In this document: positions 53,539 through 63,775 of the stretch, piece after piece | Layout: each line of letters opens with the position of its first letter | How positions within the stretch are numbered: the stretch's first letter is position 1 | Source: Orychophragmus violaceus | Taxonomy: Eukaryota > Streptophyta > Magnoliopsida > Brassicales > Brassicaceae | Reading direction: 5' to 3' | Length of the DNA stretch: 64,000 nucleotides | Assembly: GCA_030180135.1 (NCBI GenBank) | Contig: CM058232.1 | Span: 75,869,001 to 75,933,000, forward strand | Program-made: the position numbers and the translations under genes | Notes under the pieces: generated by a model | Seen by the model: only the letters and a program-made list of their open reading frames with translations | Told to the model about the DNA's origin: nothing | The model's database searches: none

Positions 53539-53838
53539 ACTCCCCCACACTTAGCCTTTGCTTGCCCTCAAGCAAAACAGAGAACTAAAATGCAGTGAAG
53601 AGGTTTGAAAACTCTTCAGAAACTCATTTTATCATAGAAGCAGCAGCATTCAGATTCCCCTTAGTAATCCACATGAAAGAATCAATCTACAGACATCAAG
53701 ACCAACATGTACTTCCCCCACACTTAGCAACTGTCCTAAGTAAACGCCACAATCACATTCAAGCATTCAAATTCACCCTACTGACTTCTGCAAGTATTTA
53801 AGTGCGGTCTCACCTAAGGAGTATCGATCTAAAGGCAC

Positions 53839-54126
53839 ATGGATTCTTACCTAGCCAGCTCTAGACCACCATACTATCTTTCTCTAGTCCCTTTCTTCTC
53901 TTTCCCTTCTTTAACAACTGATTTTTCCCCACTGGGTATCATTTTATTTTTTTTATCAGTGTTCTTCCCGTTATGGGGTGTACTTTGGACACATTCCATG
54001 GATCACATGAGAGATAATAGTGTTTGCTACTATTCCCATGACCACTTCGGAGTTACTAACTCATCCTCAGTTTATTATTATTATTATTTTTTTTACTTTA
54101 CAGAAGGGGAGAAGGGGACTAAATAG
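53839..54126 (+). other. Antisense open frame in ATH7 3' region (95 codons)
   Basis: Counterpart of 42119-42529, starting MDSYLASSRPPYYLSLVP, with the same hydrophobic stretch and then a Tyr run from the microsatellite. Translation is unproven and no family is recognised. Confidence 0.3.
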
Positions 54127-54608
54127 GACAGGTTTACAGGCTGTGTCAGAACTAACAGGGAATCCGACATAAAGCATACCAAGCCCTTAGGTGAGAAAAA
54201 TTAAAGTCAGTATTAAGGTGAAGTCAGTAAAGGATCCTCTGATACCTGAAGTGATATGGGTGTCCTCAGTAGGCTGATCTGTGATGGGGTTTTCTAATAG
54301 TCATAGATAGATCTGCAGCTTCATCCCAATGGTCACTTAAGTTCCTGCAAATGCTGCTAATCTCCTCCAAAAATCATTGTTTCCTACTTAAACCAATTTT
54401 GACTCGAAAAACAAATTTTGAAAAATTTAACTGACTCTAAGAAAACAAAGACTCTAAGAAAACAAAAGAAACTAATTAGTAGAACCTCCCCCACACTTAA
54501 GACACACTGTCCCCAGTAGTGTCAAGCAAGGGATTGGTTAAAGAAAAGAAAAATTAAAATAGTTGAATGGTTAGTTCTCTCGGGTTTTACCTCTGTCGCA
54601 GTCAGGCA

Positions 54609-54686
54609 TCGATCGTTGCACTAGGTGCACCGACCGTTGCTGTGCGATTTCTGTTGTAACGATCGACACAAACGTGTGTCGATCGA
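54609..54686. promoter_or_regulatory. Two dyad pairs in ATH7 3' region
   Basis: TCGATCGT 54609 with CCGACCGT 54630 (21 bp); ACGATCGA 54659 with TCGATCGA 54679 (20 bp). The 20-bp pair matches the 20-bp pair in ATH6. Confidence 0.55.
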
Positions 54687-54790
54687 CGCAATGCGATTGT
54701 CACGAACCCTGCAACCAAAAACTCACCAAACATAAACAAAAAACGTAAAATCTAGAAAAAATACTAAAATCAAAATGCAAAAACGAAAAC

Positions 54791-54808
54791 AGTGGGTTGC
54801 CTCCCACT
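54791..54808 (-). other. Conserved hairpin after ATH7 gag stop
   Basis: Minus strand AGTGGG, AGGCAA, CCCACT, with 46 bases between the stop codon and the stem, as in ATH6. Confidence 0.65.
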
Positions 54809-54854
54809 CAGCGCTTGTTTAAGGTCATTAGCTTGACCGGACGCACAAGATCTT

Positions 54855-57458
54855 TCAGGCACTTAGAGATCCTGACAGAGACTTTTTCTGTCTCTGTTCA
54901 AGTCTCCTCATCCATGGTGGAGTGTAGGCTGTTGCTGAATGCTTTAGTCCAAGAAAAACAGGTGTGGATTGTGCTCCAGGATCTAGTATCACAGGCCCAT
55001 CTGGCTGCTCATCTTCTGCTTCCAGGATCGTGAAGGTCTGCCCATCTATCAGTGGTTTCTGCAGCTTCTCCATGTCATATCGCAGCGTCTCATCTCCCAG
55101 GTGGAGGTCTATTAGACTTTGTCTGACATCAATCACAGCTCCTGCTGTAGCCAAGAATGGTCTTCCAAGTAGCAGCGCTTCATCCGGATCGCAATCATAT
55201 TTCAGCACAAGGAAGTCTGTTGGAACCAAGTAGTTTCCAACTCTCACTGGTATGTCTTCTAAAACTCCTTCTGGAACTCGTATAGACTGATCAGCTAGGA
55301 TAAGACGGGTTCTAGTAGGAGAAAAATTCAGCACCCCCAGCTTCTCTGCCACAGAATAAGGCATCATACTTCCAGCAGCTCCTAAATCACAAAGAGAGCG
55401 TCTAAAGCTATTCTCGAAGATTGAGCAATCAAGTATAAAGACTCCAGGATCAGGTAACTTCCTTGGGATCTTGTTCAGTAGTACTTCACTAATGTGTTGG
55501 GGAACTACAATCACCCATTCTTTCAGGTCATCATCCAATGGTAGCATCTTGTTCAAATACCTCTGCACACAGGGATGATAAGGTGGATCATCAGGCGGTG
55601 GAATTTCTTCCAAGTCTTCACCACTCTCCTCCAGTTTCTTCAGCTCCTCAATCTCCTGTTTAATTACCTCAGATACCTTGGGATATTGCCTAATGGCTTG
55701 TGCATAAATCTCCTCCTGAGTGATTTCAGACACATCAGGGAATAGGCGGGCCAGTTCTGCATCAGTCTCATAATCATCCGGCAACACTGTCTGTTCACGT
55801 CCTGCATCGACCGACACAAGGTGTGTGTCGATCGATGCAATGCAATCGTCGCGGATTCCACCCGTGAGTTTTTCACTCAATTCCGAAAATTCTGCTTCAT
55901 CAACCAACTCAGCTGTACTTAGCTCAAACTTCTCTCCCAGATGAGATCCATCATTAACGAGTACAGACCAGGCTTTAATATGAGTATCTGCAGGTCCTTT
56001 TCCTTTCATAGTACCTGAAATCTGATTAACCTGAGTGTCCAGTTGCTTCATGTGAGTGTTCATAGATTCAATCTTCCCATGGAGATCTCCATACATAGCA
56101 TCAATCTTCTTGTTGCAGTCCACAGAAGTCTTGATTTGGCTCTCCAGCAACTGTTCCATCATTGTCTCCATCTTAGTCTCGAAAGCAGTAGGTGTAGGAG
56201 GTGTTTGATAAGATGAAGACCCGTAGGCCCTTTGAGCATTCTGTCCATAAGGCTTCTGAAAGTTGCTGTTCTGTCCATAGCCTGAAGAGTTCTGATTGCC
56301 CGTGTAGGCAGTTTTCTGTCCTCCACCGGAAAATCTGTTCCCAGATTGATATCCAAATCTGTTTCCTTGGAAACCAGATCCTCCGATGTAATTCACATCC
56401 TCTTCCTGAGTGTCCTCCTCAGCCTGAATCACTTCTACTTCTTGAGCAAAGTGGACAGCTTTCTTCTCTCCTAGAAGAGTGCAGATTTTATCCATTCTGG
56501 ACCTCAATTCAGCCATCTCTGAGTTATCAATACTTCCACCAGATTTCTTCCTCCTATCATCCATAGTCTTGCAGCTGTTGCTGCTAATCAAGTTCTCGAT
56601 CAACTGCTTAGCCTGTGTAGGAGTCCTGGTGTTGAAGTTGGCATCACTAGAGTTATCCAGCGCCTGCTGATACGGAAGATCTATTCCTCTTAAGAAGATG
56701 CCAATCAGCTGAACTTCAGTGAATCCATGGTGCGGACAGTCACGCTGATACTGCTTAAATCTCATCCAGGCAGTCTTTAAAGGCTCCACAACTCCTTGGG
56801 AGAAAGTAAGTATGTCCTGTCTAGATTGGTCTGAACGCGCATTGTCATAGAAATGACGCAGGAACTCACTCTTTAAGGCTGCCCAAGTAGTATACTGACC
56901 AGGTGCCAGTTGTCTCAGCCATGCACTAGCGTCTCCAGCAAGACTGTGCGGAAATAGCTTAAGGAACAGATAGTCCTGGCAAACTCCATCGTATTTCATA
57001 CCAGTAACTATGTTCTCAAACTTATCTATGTGATCCATAGGCTGCTCTGATTGAAGACCATGAAAAGCAATCTGCCTCATCAGTTGGTAGTAGATAGTCT
57101 TTACCTCAAAGTCGTTCCTCTCAAAGGCAGGAAGCACTAAAGCTGCTCGGTTCGCATGAAACTCGTCAGGTCTGTTGTAATCAGCTAATGTCCTTTCACG
57201 GACAACCATCTGGCCCAGTAGCTCAGCTTCATCAGGGATCACTCGTCCCTCAGCATCAATCCTATGCCCAGCAGCATTGTAAGGATTGTTCTCTGGATCC
57301 CTCAGGGTTCCATCAGCATCTGGTATCAAGATTAAGCGTTCTCGTACCATTCTCTCTCTCTTTTCTCTTCTGATTGTCCTTTCTAGACGTCCAAGTTCCT
57401 CTAGATTGAGATTAACCAAGCTCGAGTTCGGATTACTTCTAGTGTTCTGCGTTGGCAT
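54855..57458 (-). CDS. ATH7 Gag-protease polyprotein (867 aa)
   Basis: Starts at ATG 57458 (MPTQNTRSNPNSS), the first ATG in frame. The capsid domain has LFPHSLAGDASAWLRQL and FLRHFYDNARSDQSRQDI. A Gly/Asn/Gln-rich linker with repeated FQ, YGQ and GNQ words follows. The retropepsin-like domain has CDLGAAGSMMPYSVAEKLG and LLLGRPFLATAGAVIDV. It is close to ATH6 Gag throughout, mostly differing in the linker and in a shorter region near residue 90. No lesion is visible. Expression would give particles; replication would need pol from another Athila. Confidence 0.92.
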   Translation of the reverse strand: MPTQNTRSNPNSSLVNLNLEELGRLERTIRREKRERMVRERLILIPDADGTLRDPENNPYNAAGHRIDAEGRVIPDEAELLGQMVVRERTLADYNRPDEFHANRAALVLPAFERNDFEVKTIYYQLMRQIAFHGLQSEQPMDHIDKFENIVTGMKYDGVCQDYLFLKLFPHSLAGDASAWLRQLAPGQYTTWAALKSEFLRHFYDNARSDQSRQDILTFSQGVVEPLKTAWMRFKQYQRDCPHHGFTEVQLIGIFLRGIDLPYQQALDNSSDANFNTRTPTQAKQLIENLISSNSCKTMDDRRKKSGGSIDNSEMAELRSRMDKICTLLGEKKAVHFAQEVEVIQAEEDTQEEDVNYIGGSGFQGNRFGYQSGNRFSGGGQKTAYTGNQNSSGYGQNSNFQKPYGQNAQRAYGSSSYQTPPTPTAFETKMETMMEQLLESQIKTSVDCNKKIDAMYGDLHGKIESMNTHMKQLDTQVNQISGTMKGKGPADTHIKAWSVLVNDGSHLGEKFELSTAELVDEAEFSELSEKLTGGIRDDCIASIDTHLVSVDAGREQTVLPDDYETDAELARLFPDVSEITQEEIYAQAIRQYPKVSEVIKQEIEELKKLEESGEDLEEIPPPDDPPYHPCVQRYLNKMLPLDDDLKEWVIVVPQHISEVLLNKIPRKLPDPGVFILDCSIFENSFRRSLCDLGAAGSMMPYSVAEKLGVLNFSPTRTRLILADQSIRVPEGVLEDIPVRVGNYLVPTDFLVLKYDCDPDEALLLGRPFLATAGAVIDVRQSLIDLHLGDETLRYDMEKLQKPLIDGQTFTILEAEDEQPDGPVILDPGAQSTPVFLGLKHSATAYTPPWMRRLEQRQKKSLSGSLSA
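55807..55835. other. 21-bp dyad pair inside ATH7 gag coding sequence
   Basis: TCGACCGA at 55807 and TCGATCGA at 55828, read in frame as SID and SVD segments. Matches the ATH6 gag pairs in position. Confidence 0.58.
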
Positions 57459-57481
57459 AAACTTTCTGTAATCGTCCAGCA

Positions 57482-57562
57482 ACGATCGATGCTATCAGTG
57501 CAACGATCGGTTCAATCTCAGAATCGCCTAGTGTCGATCGACGCAAGATGTGCAACGGTCGA
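57482..57562. promoter_or_regulatory. Two 21-bp dyad pairs in ATH7 5' untranslated region
   Basis: Octamers start at 57482/57503 and 57534/57555, all variants of WCGRYCGW or with one mismatched base, directly upstream of gag. Confidence 0.6.
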
Positions 57563-57705
57563 CGCAAGGCGATTTCGGTACCTGCGACAGAAAGAATCAG
57601 AGGAAAGAATCAGTAAAATCAAAATAAAACAAAAACGAAAAGCAAAAACAAAAACGAAAAATTTCTAGTAAAACCCTAAGTTCGGTCCTATCGAAGACTC
57701 AAAGA

Positions 57706-57724
57706 GTCCCCGGCAACGGCGCCA
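57706..57724 (-). other. ATH7 primer-binding site
   Basis: Minus strand TGGCGCCGTTGCCGGGGAC, complementary to tRNA-Asp. Confidence 0.88.
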
Positions 57725-57730
57725 AAAACT

Positions 57731-58927
57731 TGATAGGTCGAAGTTTTAATCCCTATTCTAAACTGCAAGTGCACAGTATAGTCAATGTAGTATATAGGGT
57801 TATCGAATCCACAGGGACACTTGGTCTCAAGAGAATCGAACCGTAGGAATTAATACTAGAAATAAGCAAGTAGTGATTGTAATGAATTGCGGTGCAAGAA
57901 AGTAAACAGTAGCAGGAAATCGGTTTGTAAGCAATAAACTAAAAGCGTCAAGCCTAGGGTATTCTCAGGAAATCAGACAAGCAGACAAGTTAATCAGTCA
58001 GGATCAAATTAAACTCAGTTCTAGAACTCAAATCACGGAAATAGAATTAACCAAATCTCTTTGCGAAAACTCTCTAAGTCTAAGTGCAGTAATCCAAATC
58101 TCTTTGCAATTACTAACAAATTAAACTAGCATTAAGTTCAAGTTCGATATGTTCACAATTTAACTAAACCAAATCTCTTTGCGAATAATTCAATTGCTCA
58201 ACCTAAATAGTTCAGATTCCTAAACCCCACTCTCGTGACGTATTTAGTAACCTAGGATCTAGATTCTAATTGATCAGGTTAGAACTAGCTTTAAGCACAA
58301 TTTAGTTTGAAGAACATTCTAATCATATGAATCCTAACTGAATTAAACAAGTCTAGCAAGTCATCAAACCCTAATGAGAAACCCTAAACTCAACTATGGA
58401 TCTACTCAGACATGATTGATGAAAACATAATCATAGAATAAATAGATTGCATATAAGAAATTAAAATATCAAAGGGGTTCGAAATCTTCTCCAAAATAAA
58501 TCAATACAAGGAAAATAGATCAGCCCCAAAAGCTCTAAAAATCTCTTAGCTCTAAGTATCAAAACGTATCTAAATTAAACACCAAAAACTAGTATATATA
58601 GGCATAATCTCGGCTGGGGCTTCTGTGTAAATATTGAAAGTATCTTGGGCTTCTTTGCAAATCTTCAATACTTGTTACGCCGACGCGTACGGCCCATCTC
58701 GCGACTGCATCGACCGATGCACAATGCGTGTCGATCGATGCAACATCAAATAATCGAACAGTGAATAAAGCTCTCGGCCAAAACGTCCCAAAATGCCCAA
58801 AATGCTCCATATATCTCCAATTAGCTCCAAACCTGATTTAACCTGTAAAAGACTCTAAACTAATACAAAAGACTCTAAAAACACAACTATATCATGGTAT
58901 AAAGTGGGTAAAAACCATGATATATCA
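57731..58927 (-). repeat. ATH7 5' LTR (1197 bp)
   Basis: One difference from 52342-53538. TATA box (minus CCTATATATACT) at 58591-58602, about 107 bp downstream of the dyad pair in the transcribed direction. Confidence 0.93.
58710..58738. promoter_or_regulatory. 21-bp dyad pair in ATH7 5' LTR
   Basis: TCGACCGA at 58710 and TCGATCGA at 58731, upstream of the TATA box. Confidence 0.62.
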
Positions 58928-58932
58928 GGAAG

Positions 58933-59694
58933 TTACCGAGTTCGCATAGTGGGCCCAGATGGTGTGGAGATTGCGTTAGAGATGCGATAGATAGATCGAG
59001 TTTAATCGAGAGCATGTGCCGCAGTGTTCTCGTTTACCTTGGTTACTTTTGTGTTGTTGTGTTGTTAATTGAATGCTTGTGTGTTGCGGATCTCATGAGG
59101 TCTTGGTAGCACGTGATCAGCTATTGTACTTGATTGTTATTTTGGGTTTAGGCGGGATTAGTAGATTGTTAGCATCCTTTAGTTGGGAGCCGTCTCATTG
59201 GGTAATCTTAGAATGCTCATTAGACTCTTTTGTGTGTTTTCAGGTTTGGCGTAGCTCGCCGGACGCGTAGGACACTCGGAGTAGTCTCGGATGGGCATTG
59301 GGTATCGGTTGTTTACACATTTTGACTTTACTTTCGGTTCTGTTTTTTTTTGGGATATCCCGCTAAAAGTTTTGTATTGAACCGTATATTGTTATGAATA
59401 CAATTTATATTTTTAAAGTAATAAAAACGGAATAGTTCCCTGATATACAGTTTAGTCCAAACGGAACGCAACTCGTGGAAGCAGTACAGGTTAAAAAGCC
59501 TCGTATCGTGGAAACGAGGTAAACGGAGTCAAAGATGGATTGTTAGAGCCTTTGTCTCAAACCGGGCCGTCTCTGGCTTTCATATTGTGACCAACTCTTC
59601 TTGTATGATTGCTCGGGTTTGATCGGTCATGTTTTTGTTTGATTGTTGGCCGGTCAGCTCGTCGGTCAACGGAAAACGGGAACGGGGCGTTACA
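58933..59694 (+). repeat. LARD8 5' LTR, right part
   Basis: Resumes after the ATH7 target duplication and ends GGAACGGGGCGTTACA at 59694. Contains TTTTCAGG near 59238, splice-acceptor-like, of unknown relevance. Confidence 0.72.
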
Positions 59695-59699
59695 AAAGG

Positions 59700-59711
59700 T
59701 TGTATCAGAGC
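59700..59711 (+). other. LARD8 primer-binding site (one mismatch)
   Basis: TTGTATCAGAGC, where the tRNA-Met complement would be TGGTATCAGAGC. Confidence 0.65.
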
Positions 59712-62505
59712 ATGGTTCGTCATGGGTTTGAAAATTCTGGTTTTTCAATGTTTACAATGTTTTATCGAGTCGAAATGTGTAGCCAATGCAACCATTAGGA
59801 ATCCGAGTCGCGTTCGTCAAAACTGGGGAAATGGGTATGATAGAAAATTTATTAGGATTGTGCTAATCATTTGGTGTTTTGTTGCAGTCACACAGCAGAG
59901 TTGTCCTAGGAGAATTGGTGTGTGTGTGTGGGTGCGACGACAAGATGAGCGGCATCAGCATGGATGACCCTGAATCCATTGGATCTACTACAGCTAGTCC
60001 AGGTCCATACTTCCTGATTGCAGAGTGTTCCCATATTTCGCAGCCCATTCCGAAATACATGATTACCGGTGCTGAGCCCGTTATCGCCCCACCCATTTCC
60101 ATAGCCGCCTTATGATACAATTACATCCGGAGTACCACCGTCAGTAGCGCACACTTCACTGATATCCATCCCCGATGACATGGCGATTAAATACATTCTA
60201 GGGATATGGGAGCTACAACCACCTGCTATTCGACCACCAGTCCGACGCATTGGACTCCTCGTTCCTTGCATGTGGTGCCATGTGTCTTTCATTTTTACTC
60301 GGTGTCGGTTGTTTGGCCGAGCATATCAACCACCTCCACATTGACACATATTCCGACTTGTCATATTTGCGACCGTGATGAACAATGTGCTCCTTTCTTG
60401 TCATGATCTAGACCGCGTCGCTCCGCCGCCACCACCGCACTCATTTCATTCTCCTGGCGCACCTGCCGATTAGGATCCACATGAGTTATACCAATCATGT
60501 TGGAGATTAGGAAATAGATTAGGCCCAGGTAAGTAAGGGCACTAACTCGTTGTTTGATGTGTGTATCGGCTTGCATTCGTCTCTGACGATTCAGTTGTGT
60601 GAAGCGGTGTTTCTTGTGGGTCGGATTGTAACCACTAGCCTGTAGACTCCTACAGACCTATGCATTTAAAACTCTATGTGGTGAATAGAAGTTTTATTTA
60701 CATAGTGGATGTTGAGTATCTCAGTTGTCGTTTTGAGTAGCGGAGTGGTTATATTGCATACTCATGATGGTTGTGAATGCAATGTAGTTACGATGTGAAA
60801 ACAAATGATGGTCCGAATAGACGGTTTCCATCAGAACCAGAGAAACAACTGCAATCGCTGATTTTCTTGATTGATTGATTGTGTATGATTGATTGCCTTG
60901 CTAGGGTGTTATATGTTGAATTGATTCATGCTTTTATTGCTCGCTAGGTTGGTAGTTGTTGATTTTGAAGCATTGCATTTGAGTGATCGTTAGGTTGCTA
61001 GAGCGTTTGAAGGTATCATTGCATTGCTCATGGGTTGATTTTGTTTAGTATTACTGCATTCATTTGATCGATAGGTTGCTAGCATTGCATTTGTTTAAAT
61101 CGCTAGATTGTTAATTGAGATTCGGTGCATTAATCATCTTGTGCGGTTTTTAGATGAATGTTGAGCATCTTCGAAATGTTTGATTCGCTAGGTTGCTAGA
61201 TAGTAGTTCTTGAGTTTTGGTTAGCGAATCGTTTGGATTGATCGGATAGGGTGTTAGACGTTTGGGTAAGTGTTAGACCATTAGTCTTGTGTAGACAAGA
61301 TGATAAGTTATCGATTAAACTTGTGGATAATTGGAAAGGTAGAGAACATGGTAGATAGACCTAAGCTCGTAATTGATAAAGCGGTATTTATAGGAAGCTT
61401 ATTTGAGATTGAGCAGAATTATAAGATATTGATAATTAGCCACGTGTAACCGTTGAGTACATGACTAAATACCAATATCTCTATAAGGAAGTGATATCGG
61501 GAAGTAAGTTAGATAGGTCTAACCATTCCAGTGTTGTTGAGGTTGTTGATGTAGGACGTGAAGGATGATTTGACGAAGACAGGAGACCGAACGCAAACCC
61601 GAAAGACGAGATGTTATTTCAGGAAACAGTTTGACCCGAGCCTGCAAGAAAGTCAGTGTGGATTCAGAAAGGAGTTTGGGTATCAATGACAAAAGAAATC
61701 AATACATATGAGTTTGAAGAGTTAGCAAAGAGATTCAGAAGCATCAAAGTCATTGGAGGAGTCCATTAAAGGATATCAGTGGGAAGAACAGTTTTGGAGT
61801 CAGTGAAGCGTTGAGATCAGTGATCGAGGAAGTTCGAGGCGTGCATGAGTATGGCGATTTAGATGGAAGGAAGAGAATCGATATGAACATGATATCGGTC
61901 GGGAGCGGTAATCATTGGAAACAATTTAAGCGACGGGAATGGATGACGAGTTATTATTGCATGATCGGGAAGCCAAGACAAAGTGGGGAAGCCTGGAGTA
62001 TTGGTCGGCGCAGATGAATTCATGAAGCGGAGTATAGCAATTCAATCATAATTGGTGGATTGGAGAATCAGAGATAAAATCGATGAAGCAATCAAATGGA
62101 GAAGTCAGGATTGATCGAGAAGTCACGCCATTTAGCGTGGGACATTTATGATGTCAATGTGATGAGAGTTGGAGCAAAACCATAATTCAAGAATTAGTTG
62201 AGCATCGGAAGTGTAGTTGCAGTTTATTCGGAATTTGAGCAGTATCATATGGCGCAGATGGAAACAAGACTCATATTGGAGCCGTGCAGTCAAGATCAAT
62301 GAATGTGCAATCAGAGTGCAGATCGGTGTAGAGAAGTTTTGTGCAAATCAGTGGTTTGGAAGTCAGTAAGCATCAGGAGTATGAGCTTAGTTTGGGAACA
62401 AAATGTAAGCAGCAGAGCATAGTTGGATTGGATTCCGAGACTTACAGGATTCAAACTCCGATTCAAAACTTGCTAGTAACGGAGAATTCGGGGACCGAAT
62501 TCCTT
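59712..62505 (+). other. LARD8 internal region, no pol
   Basis: I find no protease, RT, RNase H or integrase motif on either strand. A short coding-like stretch at about 59945-60115 (MSGISMDDPESIG onward, proline-rich) could be a gag start remnant but is not recognisable. Five scattered copies of CGCTAGGTTGCTAG-like words lie at 60942, 60988, 61069, 61101 and 61186. The rest shows nothing I can name. Confidence 0.6.
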
Positions 62506-62519
62506 CAAGTGGGGAAGAA
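62506..62519 (+). other. LARD8 polypurine tract
   Basis: CAAGTGGGGAAGAA directly before the LTR start. Confidence 0.75.
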
Positions 62520-63387
62520 TGTAATACCCGGTATCAAGAAATGGGCAACGGGCAGCAGAAAAGTCAACGAAGGGTAGTTTTGTAATTTTAAGAAGTTAAG
62601 GGGCATTTTGGTAATTTTACCAAAATGCGAGCCGGAAGCTAAGACGGGACAAATGGTATTCTTTTTAAACAAAGAAAACATTTAGAAGACAAATATTGGT
62701 GGAAACGGACAGTAGATGAGTTTTTCGGATATCGGGAAAGGAAACCGATAAAACCAACAAAACCTGTAAAATTCATAACAGGAGCTACGGTTGTCCGTTT
62801 GAGGTGATTCAAATTGATAAATTTATCTTAAGTCATAAGGAATCTTATTATGTGTCTTTGTGTATTTATAGAAGCAGTTAAGAACTTTTTAAAATATTAA
62901 ATGCAAAACCAGCTAAACCGAAACATTGGAAGGAATCGTGAATATGGGATTCTACGGAATGTTTGGAGCAATATAACTGGTCTTAAAACACTTATTAGTG
63001 ACATGTGGCATTTCCCTGATGGCGCCACCTATCTCTTCTAGAAGGTTCATGAACATGTGACTTGGAGAAGAAATAATAAAGAGAAGAATTGGGCTTGGAC
63101 TCACAAAATAAAAAATCAAAGAATCAACAAATATGTTTTGGCCCAAATTGCATGAAAAAACCTTCATCTAGAATCTCTCTCACGTGGCTACTAAGGAGGA
63201 AATAAGAGTGGGGAGCAAGCAAGTGATAAAATAAATTAATTATGTTTACAAAAAGAAAAAGTGTATGTGGCAACAAAGAAGATGGATGCATGGGAAATGG
63301 GACGTTGAAGACTAATGGGGTAGAAGAGTGGAGTGGACACTTGGAAACATCTAATATTCTTTGGTTCACTATAAATTGAAGAGTGGT

Positions 63388-63567
63388 CTCTTGCTTTTTA
63401 TTCATCACAACAACAAAAAAGAAGAGAGAAAGAAGAGAAGGAGAGGAGAAGAGAAGAAGCGTGAGGGAGAGGAAGGCCTCTTGCTTTTTATTCATCACAA
63501 CAACAAAAAAGAAGAGAGAAAGAAGAGAAGGAGAGGAGAAGAGAAGAAGCGTGAGGGAGAGGAAGGA
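63388..63567 (+). repeat. 90-bp tandem duplication in LARD8 3' LTR
   Basis: Begins CTCTTGCTTTTTATTCATCA in both copies. No difference seen between copies. The 5' LTR has one diverged copy. Confidence 0.85.
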
Positions 63568-63775
63568 AGAGAAGAAGAAGAAGAAGAAGAAGAAGAAGAA
63601 GAAGAAGAAGAAGAAGAAGAAGAAGAAGAAGGCCGGAGTAAGAGAATAAGAAAAATAAGATTGGAGGAGAAGAAGAAGACGACCAGAGGAAGAGAAGAAG
63701 AATAAGCCGGAAGAAGAAGAAGAAGAAGAAGAAGAAGAAGAAGAAGAAGAAGAAGAAGAAGAAGAAGAAGAGAGA
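63568..63775 (+). repeat. GAA triplet arrays
   Basis: Two long, nearly pure (GAA)n arrays at about 63569-63631 and 63708-63771, separated by impure purine sequence. Poly-Ser and poly-Glu reading frames here are artefacts. Confidence 0.85.

Larger units (their letters stand above)
53554..54854 (-). other. ATH7 3' noncoding region
   Basis: No sense coding. It carries the 193-bp block shared with ATH6 (53890-54082), a TTA microsatellite near 54071-54090, two dyad pairs and the post-gag hairpin at 54791-54808. Confidence 0.75.
52342..58927 (-). mobile_element. ATH7: Athila-like gag-protease-only element, very recent
   Basis: Target duplication GGAAG at 52337-52341 and 58928-58932. Both LTRs are 1197 bp and I find a single difference (AAGTCTC versus AAGACTC), so insertion is the youngest here that can be dated from LTRs. 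Layout on the minus strand: 5' LTR 57731-58927, tRNA-Asp primer site, gag-protease, 1.3 kb noncoding and 3' LTR. Sister to ATH6, in opposite orientation. No RT, RNase H or integrase. Confidence 0.94.

Noticed and set aside
59629..60115. Overlapping open frames at the LARD8 LTR end as a host gene
   Set aside because: The first crosses the LTR end and primer site; at most the second is a gag remnant.
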